From Aneurinibacillus terranovensis DSM 18919 (lineage in GTDB: Bacteria; Bacillota; Bacilli; Aneurinibacillales; Aneurinibacillaceae): DNA of 54,306 nucleotides. How positions within the stretch are numbered: position 1 is the first letter of the stretch; the number at the start of each line of letters is the position of its first letter. The stretch is taken from positions 1 to 54,306 of the forward strand of contig NZ_AUMJ01000045.1 of the NCBI RefSeq assembly GCF_000430625.1, given 5' to 3'. Shown piece by piece: positions 46,805 through 54,306 of this stretch. Under the pieces are notes generated by a model. The model was not told the DNA's origin. It ran no database searches and worked only from the letters and a program-made list of their open reading frames with translations. A program made the translations under genes and the position numbers.

Positions 46805-47363
46805 CACTATATAAGCTTTATTACGTCCTTTTTCCCGATTCACAATAACGAGAAAGAGATGTGCTGCAATCACGACCACACGGTAACCCCACGTTGGCTC
46901 GATTGCAAGAGTGATCCCTTTTTTCTCCGCATAAGAAGCCACTTCTGCCAGCGCAACCTCTTCCCATTCTAACGCCTGGTCTTATGCAGTACCGAACACT
47001 GTCCAGCCGCCGAGCCAGATTACCATAGGACAATTTAAATCGTGAGCAAGATCAATGCATTCCTTGTTATATACGATGGATGCTTCGCGTTCCCTCTCAA
47101 TCGAACTAACCGGATTGTATCCCGGTCCGCCGCCATATGCCGGGCATATAGCAGACACGACCATATTTTGTTCTTTTAGCAACTGGCGGATGCGCGTGAA
47201 GTCACTTTCGGATAAATAGCAGGAAAAGCCTGGGGAGCGGCGGCCCGATTTCAATCCCATCATATCCAATCTTAGCTAATCTGCTAATCACTTCCTCTAA
47301 CATATAAGACGGAAGCCAGCTGGGAAATGAATTGTACACCCATGTGTTAAATGAAAATTTCAT
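46805..47363 (-). pseudogene. Sugar phosphate isomerase/epimerase (TIM barrel), broken
   Basis: ATG 47363 (AAGGAGAGAATC upstream) opens MKFSFNTWVYNSFPSWLPSY and reaches GYDGIEIG, then shifts frame to YLSESDFTRIRQLLKEQNMV, SAICPAYGGGPGYNPVSSIE and CPMVIWLGGWTVFGTA, stops at about 46982, and shifts again to LEWEEVALAEVASYAEKKGI and TLAIEPTWG. This is the AP_endonuc_2-type barrel of sugar isomerases up to the EPTW metal-ligand strand; the last quarter is absent. Two lesions plus a deletion make it dead. It belonged to the sugar cluster downstream. Confidence 0.8.
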
Positions 47364-47377
47364 GATTGATTCTCTCC

Positions 47378-47446
47378 TTACTTGATATATCCGGCCTGTG
47401 TAAGAAGCTGGGTAACATTAGATGCAGCCTGGTCAAGGTTAGATTT
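47378..47446 (-). pseudogene. C-terminal tail of a sugar-binding protein
   Basis: The minus strand encodes KSNLDQAASNVTQLLTQAGY-IK and a stop at 47378-47380, followed 15 bases later by the start of the TIM-barrel gene. This is the sort of last helix found in periplasmic sugar-binding proteins. Only 22 residues remain, so the identification is weak. A 16-bp perfect palindrome (47462-47477) lies just upstream. Confidence 0.35.
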
Positions 47447-47570
47447 CAATCGCCTTTTCCTGTGACAATATTGTCACTTTTTGCATCATCATAAACGGAG
47501 CGGCGTGTTGGATGAAGCTGTTCTTTTAACATAAGGGATGATCAACACAGTTTACGATTTATATCTTTCT

Positions 47571-47852
47571 TTATACTTCATATTTTTCTACATGAATGGG
47601 TTCAAGCTGATAGTCTGGCAGGCAATTTATAAAGTTGATAAAATGAGGAGTCTCTTCATGTTCTTCAATGGCTGTTTGATTTTTCCATATCTCTAACATA
47701 ACAAAAGTATTGGACTGTTCGACATCTTCATACAATTGGTAGCTAACATTTCCTTCCTCAGCTTGAGAAGCGGCCGCTGTTATTTTAGACAGTTCAAGAA
47801 ATTCTGTACGGTGTTTTGGATCCACCTTGATAAATGCATGAATGATGATCAT
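47571..47852 (-). CDS. Antibiotic biosynthesis monooxygenase (ABM) domain protein
   Basis: A 93-residue dimeric alpha/beta-barrel protein. MIIIHAFIKVDPKHRTEFLE, EEGNVSYQLYEDVEQSNTFV and LEIWKNQTAIEEHEETPHF show the ABM/YgiN fold with its conserved E-W and H-x2-T/S-x-H-F. Members are cofactor-free monooxygenases, quinol oxidases or heme-degrading enzymes; in sugar clusters the job is usually unknown. ATG 47852 is used, with AGGTGG seven bases upstream. Follows the ROK kinase by 48 bases. Confidence 0.85.
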   Translation of the reverse strand: MIIIHAFIKVDPKHRTEFLELSKITAAASQAEEGNVSYQLYEDVEQSNTFVMLEIWKNQTAIEEHEETPHFINFINCLPDYQLEPIHVEKYEV

Positions 47853-47899
47853 GTTCACTCCACCTTTTTTAATCCTTTTGAATCTACCACAGAAGAAAT

Positions 47900-48862
47900 C
47901 TATGCTTCGAGGGCTAATTTCGCCGCACCAATTACCCCAGCATCATTGCCCAACTTCGCCGGAACAATTTGACATGCCTCAATCACCCGCGGCAGTGCCC
48001 CTTGTTCAAATCCCTTTCGGATGAATTCAAAAATGATTTCTCCGGCTTTTGATACACCACCGCCGATAACGATTCTTTGTGGATTCAATGTGTTTCCTAT
48101 ATGCGATAAGGCAATACCAAGGGTCTCCATTGCCTGTTTAACAATGGCATAAGCGACTTTATCATCTAAACGAGCTGCATCTATTACATCCCGCGTAGTT
48201 AAACTATCGAGTGCGAATTGAGATAATGTGGTCTGTGCCCCTTCGCGAACTGCCTCTCTTGCGCTTCGTAACATAGCGGTTGCTGAGCTGATGGTTTCTA
48301 AACATCCATGTTTTCCACAATTGCATAAACGGCCATGCTCCCGTTCCATTAACAGATGCCCAATTTCTCCGACCATCCCGTTTGCGCCTCGAACAATGTG
48401 GCCATTAATGATAAAACCACCTCCAATCCCAGTCCCGATCGTAGCAACAGCAACATGATCAAACCCTTGACCTCCACCAACCCAGGCTTCTCCAATAGCA
48501 GCAGCGTTTGCATCATTATCAAAATAAACCGGTATGCCCATACTTTCACTCAGAACGGAAATAATCGCGGTATTCTTCCAACCAAGGTTAACAGCCTGTT
48601 CAACAACGCCTGTACGAAAGTTTAAAAACCCCGGCAGTCCAATGCCCATTCCAGTAACTTCCGCCCAATTCCATCCGGCCTCTTCTGCCACTGTATAAGC
48701 GATTTTCTGGAGCCTGTTAATGACATGCTCCACACCCTTATCTGCCTCTGTGGCCCACTCTACTTTTGTGACCACTTGCCCCGTTTTTGTAATCGCGGCA
48801 GCTTTAATGTTTGTACCACCGAGATCGACACCAATCACACGTGCTTCTCTACTTTCTCTCAC
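47900..48862 (-). CDS. ROK family glucokinase-like sugar kinase
   Basis: A 320-residue ROK sugar kinase. VIGVDLGGTNIKAAAI is the phosphate-binding motif (about residues 9-24), FDNDANAAAIGE carries the catalytic Asp (about 115), and the ROK zinc site is GEIGHLLMEREHGRLCNCGK with the following HGCLE. The size and motifs fit glucokinase (GlcK). GTG 48862 is chosen, since a longer frame to 48928 runs into the terminator region. It likely phosphorylates the sugar brought in by the adjacent ABC transporter. Confidence 0.9.
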   Translation of the reverse strand: MRESREARVIGVDLGGTNIKAAAITKTGQVVTKVEWATEADKGVEHVINRLQKIAYTVAEEAGWNWAEVTGMGIGLPGFLNFRTGVVEQAVNLGWKNTAIISVLSESMGIPVYFDNDANAAAIGEAWVGGGQGFDHVAVATIGTGIGGGFIINGHIVRGANGMVGEIGHLLMEREHGRLCNCGKHGCLETISSATAMLRSAREAVREGAQTTLSQFALDSLTTRDVIDAARLDDKVAYAIVKQAMETLGIALSHIGNTLNPQRIVIGGGVSKAGEIIFEFIRKGFEQGALPRVIEACQIVPAKLGNDAGVIGAAKLALEA

Positions 48863-48896
48863 GTTAAAACCACCATCCTTTACTTTCTTATACGCG

Positions 48897-48936
48897 AAAA
48901 ATAAGGGGTGTTGAATCCATTTATTCAACGACCCCG
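48897..48936 (-). terminator. Terminator between the sugar permease and the ROK kinase
   Basis: On the minus strand GGGGTCGTTGAAT (48923-48935) pairs with ATTCAACACCCC (48905-48916), followed by TTATTTTT. It should lower expression of the kinase and ABM genes relative to the transporter. Confidence 0.8.
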
Positions 48937-48970
48937 TATATATTTTTCATTTATTATACCCACCCTGCTC

Positions 48971-49951
48971 TTAACGGGATTTCTTACCGAAGGCTACAGC
49001 TAAGATGATAATTGCACCGCTTACAACCATCTGCTGGCTAACATCCAGTCCCATAATAATCAAGCCATTATTAATGGTACCAATCATCAATGAACCTATC
49101 ACCGTACCAATAATCGAACCATTGCCTCCGTTTAAACTACTGCCCCCTAATATGACAGCTGCAATTACATTCATTTCATCGCCTTGTCCAAAACTATAAC
49201 GAGCGCTTTGCATCATGCCGCTGTACAACATCCCTGCAATGGCTGCGGCTATACCGGTAAGTAGAAGCGCCGTAAACTTAATACGCCCTGTATTCACCCC
49301 GGAATATTCTGCCGATTGACGATTCCCCCCGGTTGCGAGAATTTGGCGTCCGAAAGGGGTCTTCTTTAAGGCGAAATGCCCTATAATCAAAATCACTATG
49401 GACCAAAAAAACAGCGAAGGAATCGGTCCCACATTACCAGAACCAAATATATTATTAAAGGGCATATTGAGAATAGGAACCGGGTTGGTATGCGTAACCC
49501 ACATATCCACACCCCGTACCAACTGCATCATCCCTAACGTTACAAGAAAGGATGGAATGGCTACTTTGGTGGTGAGAAAACCATTTATCGCTCCCACCAC
49601 TACCCCTGAAATTAATCCGACTACAACCCCGCCAAAGAAACCGAAACCTGCTTGCATGGCTAACGCAGACATTAATGCGGCTAAAGCCGTTGTAGACCCA
49701 ACCGATAAATCGATTTCACCGGATGCAATCACAAATGTCATGGCCACTGCCATGATTGAAATCATGGTTGTTTGCCGAACGATGTTCAACAAATTCGAGG
49801 GTAAAAGGAATCCCTGGTCTCCCAAAGTAATACCGAAGAAAATTAACACAATAACAAAAGCAAAATATACAATATAGTTACGCCAGTCAAGTTTTTTATA
49901 ACTCAATTTCGTCTTCATATGGGTTTTTTCATCAATAGCCTTGGATAGCAT
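48971..49951 (-). CDS. Sugar ABC transporter permease, RbsC type
   Basis: A 326-residue permease with eight to ten membrane segments of the BPD_transp_2 family. VIASGEIDLSVGSTTALAAL (about residues 72-91), VLGGSSLNGGNGSIIGTVIG (about 265-284) and GRQILATGGNRQSAEYSGVN are the RbsC marks. ATG 49951 overlaps the end of the ATPase gene by 20 bases and has GAGGAGG five bases upstream. Confidence 0.93.
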   Translation of the reverse strand: MLSKAIDEKTHMKTKLSYKKLDWRNYIVYFAFVIVLIFFGITLGDQGFLLPSNLLNIVRQTTMISIMAVAMTFVIASGEIDLSVGSTTALAALMSALAMQAGFGFFGGVVVGLISGVVVGAINGFLTTKVAIPSFLVTLGMMQLVRGVDMWVTHTNPVPILNMPFNNIFGSGNVGPIPSLFFWSIVILIIGHFALKKTPFGRQILATGGNRQSAEYSGVNTGRIKFTALLLTGIAAAIAGMLYSGMMQSARYSFGQGDEMNVIAAVILGGSSLNGGNGSIIGTVIGSLMIGTINNGLIIMGLDVSQQMVVSGAIIILAVAFGKKSR

Positions 49952-51428
49952 GATGAAGCTCCTCCTCGGATTCAATATTCTTTCTGTAGATTTCTTTGAA
50001 AATCGTTCCGTTATATAAAACTAAAATTCTATCACTAACCGCAAGTAATTCCTCTAGCTCCGACGAGATAACCAAAATAGCCATCCCCTCATTCGCCATG
50101 GATCGGATAATTTCCACAATCTCAGATTTTGCTCCAATATCTACGCCGATTGTCGGTTCATCCAAAATTAATACCTTAGGATGTTGAGCAAGCCATTTGG
50201 CCAGCACTATTTTTTGTTGATTTCCTCCGGAAAGGAGCTTAACAAGCTTAGAAACTCCGTCTGTTTTAATGTTTAATTTTGCAATGAATTCTGCAGTAAG
50301 TGAATTACCTCTACTATCGTCCACAAACAATCCTTTAGTCAGCTGTTTTATCATAGGCAGCATCATATTATCGCGGACAGTATGGTCTAAAACAAGTCCC
50401 TGTTTCCTTCTATCTTCCGGCACAAGAGCGATCCCGTTACGAATCGCATCTTTCGTGCGTTTTACTCTGTTTCCCTCTATTAAAACTTCGCCTGAATCCG
50501 GATGATTCATCCCAAATAAACATTGGGCGATCTCCGTCCGGCCGCTCCCCATTAATCCGGCCATTCCCACAATTTCCCCGGGATATAGCTCAAACGATAC
50601 ATCTTTCACTCGGTGACCATATGACAAGTTTTTCACTTCAAGAATAGGGCGATCGGGTCTGTCGAAAGTACGCTCAATCCATTCAAAGGACTTTCCGGCT
50701 TCAACCCCCATCATGCTTTCTACCACTTTATCCATCGTGAGATTTTTACATTCTTCCGTTAAAATGGTACGCCCATCTTTTAACACGGTTACCTTATCAC
50801 ATATTTCAAAAATTTCCGCCATTCGATGCGAAATATAAACAATGGATATGCCGCTGTCTTTAAGCTGCTTAACGAGTTTAAACAGAGACACCGTTTCTGA
50901 TTCTGATAAGGAAGAGGTCGGTTCATCCATAATTAAAATTTTAGCATTTTTAGATAAGGCCTTGGCAATTTCAACCATCTGCCAATATCCGACACCTAAA
51001 GAGTCGACGGTTACATTCGGGTCAATATCCACGTTGAGTTTTTTCAGGATATCCTCTGCAGCCCGAATACATTCTTTATCATTGATGAATGTTTTACCTG
51101 TCCGGGGTTCTCGTGCCAAAAAAATATTTTGAGCTACCGTTAACGTTGGTATTAAACTAAATTCTTGGAAAATCATCGCAATTCCATTTTTCTCAGCATC
51201 CTGAGTCGAATTAATCTGCACACTATCGTTGTCAATGGTAATCGTGCCATCGTCTTTCGTATAAACACCGGTTAATATTTTCATTAAGGTAGATTTACCA
51301 GCACCATTTCCCCCGCATAGTGCGTGTATCTCCCCTTTAGCCAAGAAAAAGTCAGCCTTTTTTAAGACAGGAACTCCATTGAATGATTTTTCAATATTCT
51401 CCATCTTTAAAACATAGTTTTCACTCAT
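49932..51428 (-). CDS. Sugar ABC transporter ATP-binding protein, RbsA type
   Basis: A 498-residue ATPase with two ABC domains in tandem (about 1-240 and 255-495). Domain 1 has GGNGAGKST, VDSLGVGYWQMVEIAKAL and ILIMDEPTSSL; domain 2 has GLMGSGRTE, LSGGNQQKIVLAKWL and LILDEPTIGVDIG. The degenerate second Walker A is normal for RbsA/MglA. ATG 51428 is used, with AGGTGA seven bases upstream. Probable importer of a monosaccharide or cyclitol. Confidence 0.94.
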   Translation of the reverse strand: MSENYVLKMENIEKSFNGVPVLKKADFFLAKGEIHALCGGNGAGKSTLMKILTGVYTKDDGTITIDNDSVQINSTQDAEKNGIAMIFQEFSLIPTLTVAQNIFLAREPRTGKTFINDKECIRAAEDILKKLNVDIDPNVTVDSLGVGYWQMVEIAKALSKNAKILIMDEPTSSLSESETVSLFKLVKQLKDSGISIVYISHRMAEIFEICDKVTVLKDGRTILTEECKNLTMDKVVESMMGVEAGKSFEWIERTFDRPDRPILEVKNLSYGHRVKDVSFELYPGEIVGMAGLMGSGRTEIAQCLFGMNHPDSGEVLIEGNRVKRTKDAIRNGIALVPEDRRKQGLVLDHTVRDNMMLPMIKQLTKGLFVDDSRGNSLTAEFIAKLNIKTDGVSKLVKLLSGGNQQKIVLAKWLAQHPKVLILDEPTIGVDIGAKSEIVEIIRSMANEGMAILVISSELEELLAVSDRILVLYNGTIFKEIYRKNIESEEELHHAIQGY

Positions 51429-51556
51429 GTGGTCACCTACTTTGAAGGGTTGAATTGGAGCAAACCATTTCAAAAACTATCCGTATGACTTACTCCAATT
51501 CCTTTTTTAGTTAAAAGATTAGAAAAACCTTATCCCATAACCCTTATCTTTCGTTC

Positions 51557-52729
51557 CTATTCTATCGAACTGATTTTAACCCATTCTTTCCGTTGACCTG
51601 ATTCTAAGACCGCATCGCAAATTCTTTCAATTTGATACCCATCGTAAAAGTTTGGTGAAGGTTGAGTTCCGTCAACGATTGCCTTGAAGAAATCGTAACA
51701 CTCTACGATTTTGGTTTCACTATACCCGATTCCCAGTGCCGGGATTGGCCATAGACCTTCACCATAAGGATGAGCCGGTCCCGTATAAATGGTTCTAAAA
51801 CCTTTCACATCCGCCGGATCATCCGCAAAGCAAACTTGCAGCTCGTCTCTTCTTTCGTAATTGAAGAAAATGGAACCTGTTTCTCCGTGTATTTCAAACG
51901 TGATATAGTTATTACGTCCATGAGCGTTACGTGTAGATTCAATACTTCCGATTGCGCCGCTCTCAAAGTTAATCAAAAAGCTAACTTCGTCATCCACATC
52001 TACAACGCCTTTAGGGGTATCAGCAGAAGATTTAACCGTACCTAACTTATCCAATCCACCTTGCTGGATCGGCCGTTCGGGAATCCACGTTTTAACCATG
52101 GCGTTCACACTTTCGAACTCCCCAGTTAAATAGCGGGCCATATCGATGACGTGAGCAGCTATATCCCCAAGTGCACCCGAACCTGCAATATCTTTTTTAA
52201 AGCGCCAGGAAAGCGGTGATGCCGGATCTGCTGACCAATCCTGTAAATAAGTCCCCCGGAAGCTGAGAATTCGGCCAATTCGCCCTTCTTCTATAAATTT
52301 TTTAGCTAGCTGTACGGCTGGAGTTCGGCGATAGTTAAAGGCAACCATATGAATCACACCAGCCTTTTCTACCGCATCCAACATAGCTTTTGTTTCTTTG
52401 GAAGTACGAGCCAACGGTTTTTCACATATAATGTGTTTACCAGCTTTCGCAGCGGCGATTGCCATCTCGGCGTGAACATTATTCGGTGTAACAATGTCAA
52501 CAATATCAATTTCAGGGTCAGCAATCAGCTCTCGCCAATCCCCATACGCTTTTTCAAAGCCAAATCTATTTTTAGCATCTGTAGCCAGTTCCAAATTAAT
52601 ATCTGCCACTGCCTTACGTACGGGTATGGCAGGTGCAGGCCAGAAAAACATCGGCATTGTAGCATAAGCGAGTGAATGAGCCTTTGCCATAAATCCTCCA
52701 CCGATTAAACCTACATTTAACTGTTTCAT
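51557..52729 (-). CDS. Gfo/Idh/MocA family oxidoreductase
   Basis: A 390-residue NAD(P)-dependent sugar or inositol dehydrogenase. The Rossmann motif is VGLIGGGFMAKAHSLAYAT (about residues 6-24), and EKPLARTSKET (about 98-108) has the catalytic-site lysine of the family; the C-terminal alpha/beta domain includes GDIAAHVIDMARYL with the active-site Asp/His. Between the binding-protein and ATPase genes, so its substrate is probably the imported sugar, as with inositol dehydrogenase-like enzymes. Exact substrate unknown. Confidence 0.92.
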   Translation of the reverse strand: MKQLNVGLIGGGFMAKAHSLAYATMPMFFWPAPAIPVRKAVADINLELATDAKNRFGFEKAYGDWRELIADPEIDIVDIVTPNNVHAEMAIAAAKAGKHIICEKPLARTSKETKAMLDAVEKAGVIHMVAFNYRRTPAVQLAKKFIEEGRIGRILSFRGTYLQDWSADPASPLSWRFKKDIAGSGALGDIAAHVIDMARYLTGEFESVNAMVKTWIPERPIQQGGLDKLGTVKSSADTPKGVVDVDDEVSFLINFESGAIGSIESTRNAHGRNNYITFEIHGETGSIFFNYERRDELQVCFADDPADVKGFRTIYTGPAHPYGEGLWPIPALGIGYSETKIVECYDFFKAIVDGTQPSPNFYDGYQIERICDAVLESGQRKEWVKISSIE

Positions 52730-52785
52730 ATTTGATTCCCCCTTGTTTAATTAATCATTTCCATTCCATAAACATTCCTGACGAT

Positions 52786-53979
52786 TTACTTCAGTGCATT
52801 GGTAACATCTGCAGGCGGAGCGGCATGATAAACCGTTTGATAGGATTGGGCTAAATTCGATCGATCTACAGCTAATGAAGCAACTGCAACATAGGGATGT
52901 GTCTCTCCGCCAATAAGTGCTAATGCCGCTTCTTTGGCCTCAGCTACTCCCTGATCGTAAGGACGTTGTGCTCCCAACCCTTTAACAAATCCATTTTGCG
53001 CCATATTCAATGCTGCTTCATGACCTAGATCTTCACAGACAATCTTAAAATCACTCGGATTCTTACCGGCAATCCTGGCTGCGGAAACAGCTCCCATTGT
53101 TGGAATATCCCATGCCACCCATAATCCTTGAAGATTAGGTTGTTTTGTAAGCAGAGCGGAAGCGACACTCTGCGTTTGGTTTGGATCCTGGAATCCTTCG
53201 GTAGCAACAAGATGAATGTTGGGATATTTTGCCTTGAGACGTGTTACAAAACCTTCATAGCGCTGGTTTGTCACATAGAAATTGGAGGCATAATACAAAG
53301 CGGCGATATTTCCTTTTCCATCTAACGCTTTGGCTAATTCATCGGCCGCTACCATACCATTACCGAAATTATCAGCAGACACAACCGAAACATAGTCTTT
53401 TCCAGCCGTCATTCCAGGTACGGGCTGGTCCATAAATACGATCTTCACTCCGGAATCAGCAAGCTTTTGATAGGCGCTTTTTTCAGTTTTTGCATCTACA
53501 GGGATACTGACGAGAATGTTAGGTTTTTTCGCTGAGATCGCCTCTAAATCGGCAACTTGCTGTGTATTCTTGAAGTTGGCATCGGTTACGGCGACAATCG
53601 TAATACCCAGCTTTTGAAATTCGGATTTTAGTCCCTCAATTTGCTGCTGGGACCAGTCATTGCCTGAATAATGCATCGAGATAGCGGCTGTATAATGACC
53701 GGCTTTAATTTTGGCCAACTGTTGATCTGTGATCTTAATTTGTTCAGCAGGAAATGCTTTTTCTCCATTCGGCCCGCTGCTTAAAATCACACCAGCGACG
53801 GTATCTTGCTGCGCTTGCTTTAACTGATCGGCGGTAGGCTCCTGGTACCATGCAGGTTGTGCAACACTTGCCGAGTTAGATCCTTGATTGGCTTGTGTTC
53901 CACATCCAAACAGCGAAACTGACAGTAACGCCGTTGCCGCCAAGGCGCCTACTTTCCTAATGCTCCCTTTCTTTTTCAC
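52786..53979 (-). CDS. Sugar ABC transporter substrate-binding lipoprotein
   Basis: A 397-residue periplasmic-binding protein type 1 (RbsB-like, Peripla_BP_4). A lipoprotein signal ends SVSLFGC (Cys at about residue 26); the two-lobed domain starts about 85 (YTAAISMHYSGNDWSQQQIE) and contains PNILVSIPVDAKTEKSAYQK, GVKIVFMDQPVPG and GLWVAWDIPTMGAVSAARIA. First gene of the operon, 56 bases before the dehydrogenase. Ligand not readable from sequence. Confidence 0.92.
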   Translation of the reverse strand: MKKKGSIRKVGALAATALLSVSLFGCGTQANQGSNSASVAQPAWYQEPTADQLKQAQQDTVAGVILSSGPNGEKAFPAEQIKITDQQLAKIKAGHYTAAISMHYSGNDWSQQQIEGLKSEFQKLGITIVAVTDANFKNTQQVADLEAISAKKPNILVSIPVDAKTEKSAYQKLADSGVKIVFMDQPVPGMTAGKDYVSVVSADNFGNGMVAADELAKALDGKGNIAALYYASNFYVTNQRYEGFVTRLKAKYPNIHLVATEGFQDPNQTQSVASALLTKQPNLQGLWVAWDIPTMGAVSAARIAGKNPSDFKIVCEDLGHEAALNMAQNGFVKGLGAQRPYDQGVAEAKEAALALIGGETHPYVAVASLAVDRSNLAQSYQTVYHAAPPADVTNALK

Positions 53980-54306
53980 GTATTAACTCCCCCTTGTATA
54001 TTAAGAGCAGCGAATGATTTGGTTAACATAAAACCGAATTGTCGTTGCTCTTTTTAGATTTTTGATCTTTGAAAACATAATAGAAAATGTGGATTTAAAG
54101 TCATGTCTAGTGGTGGAGGATGTAGCCCCGAAGGGAACCGAGGAACCGAAGGTTCCGAGTGTTCACAAAGGGGGAACAAGCGTAGCGCGTGGCTTGTTTC
54201 CATCCATCACCATCATCAGTTAAAGGGTTTACGATCTTGGGCTGTCTTTGGGAAAATGGCCTTAGGTGTCTACCAAGGGAAGGTTCCGTTTCCCCCTGTT
54301 GCCCCT
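53980..54306. other. Upstream region of the sugar operon with two small hairpins
   Basis: The first 120 bases should hold the operon promoter, but no convincing -35/-10 pair or cre box was found. From about 54130 on the sequence turns GC-richer and has GGAACC-GAA-GGTTCC (54142-54156) and GGGAACAAGC/GCTTGTTTCC (54172-54201), suggestive of the edge of another element beyond the window. No gene is supported. Confidence 0.4.

Overview
The window looks like a chromosomal segment of a spore-forming member of the Bacillota (class Bacilli). The pointers are a SleB-type cortex-lytic enzyme, BcrC, YkuK (DUF458), Mn-dependent pyrophosphatase, an RFN-controlled ribD-E-BA-H operon, a TPP-controlled thiC, a Bacillus-type narGHJI/narK set with an Fnr box, strong AGGAGG-type ribosome-binding sites and frequent TTG/GTG starts. 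The species cannot be fixed from sequence alone. No rRNA, tRNA or CRISPR array was seen.

Layout. 1-11.7 kb: a transposase stub at the edge, a CDF metal exporter with three Fur-type boxes, YkuK, a crotonase-fold protein, UspA, an ASCH protein, a broken phosphoesterase next to a hairpin element, SleB, PpaC, BcrC, fragments of mntP and enolase, a fluoride-riboswitch operon (two FluC subunits plus a DUF190 protein), and an MFS transporter. 11.7-14.8 kb is a scrap yard: an IS1182-like remnant, a 199-bp element with perfect 18-bp terminal repeats, two identical 57-bp palindromic repeats, a frameshifted MFS gene, an AT-rich membrane-protein gene and a beheaded small gene. 14.8-25.8 kb: an organic-acid MFS transporter with a promoter-operator, mntH with an MntR-like box, the riboflavin operon, thiC and a UgtP-like glycosyltransferase. 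25.8-32.8 kb: DUF1003 protein, a YkoP-like protein, a His-rich CzcD-type CDF, a winged-helix protein, a Gly/Ser-rich membrane protein, a second MntR-box gene (CDF), and an HD-GYP phosphodiesterase under a c-di-GMP riboswitch. 32.4-40.8 kb: nitrate respiration (narK, narG-H-J-I, broken nreA). 41-46.8 kb: DedA + variant SEDS protein, znuCBA and zur with two Zur boxes. 46.6-54.3 kb: a sugar ABC transporter operon with an oxidoreductase, a ROK kinase and an ABM monooxygenase, beside a decayed TIM-barrel isomerase gene.

Working together. Transition-metal traffic is the main theme: Zn uptake (ZnuCBA, Zur), Zn or related export (CzcD-type CDF), Mn uptake (MntH) and probable Mn export (a CDF gene carrying the same 14-bp palindrome as mntH), a Fur-box CDF, and a Mn-dependent pyrophosphatase. 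RNA control is also unusually dense: fluoride, FMN, TPP and c-di-GMP-I riboswitches, each followed by an intrinsic terminator, lie in 22 kb. Many broken genes (phosphoesterase, mntP, enolase, MFS, nreA, TIM-barrel isomerase, sugar-binding protein, DUF1980-like permease) show ongoing decay and rearrangement between intact operons. I do not see a wholly new multi-gene system; the best leads are the terminator-abutting 57-bp palindromes, the shared MntR-like operator, the c-di-GMP riboswitch/HD-GYP unit and the SEDS variant.
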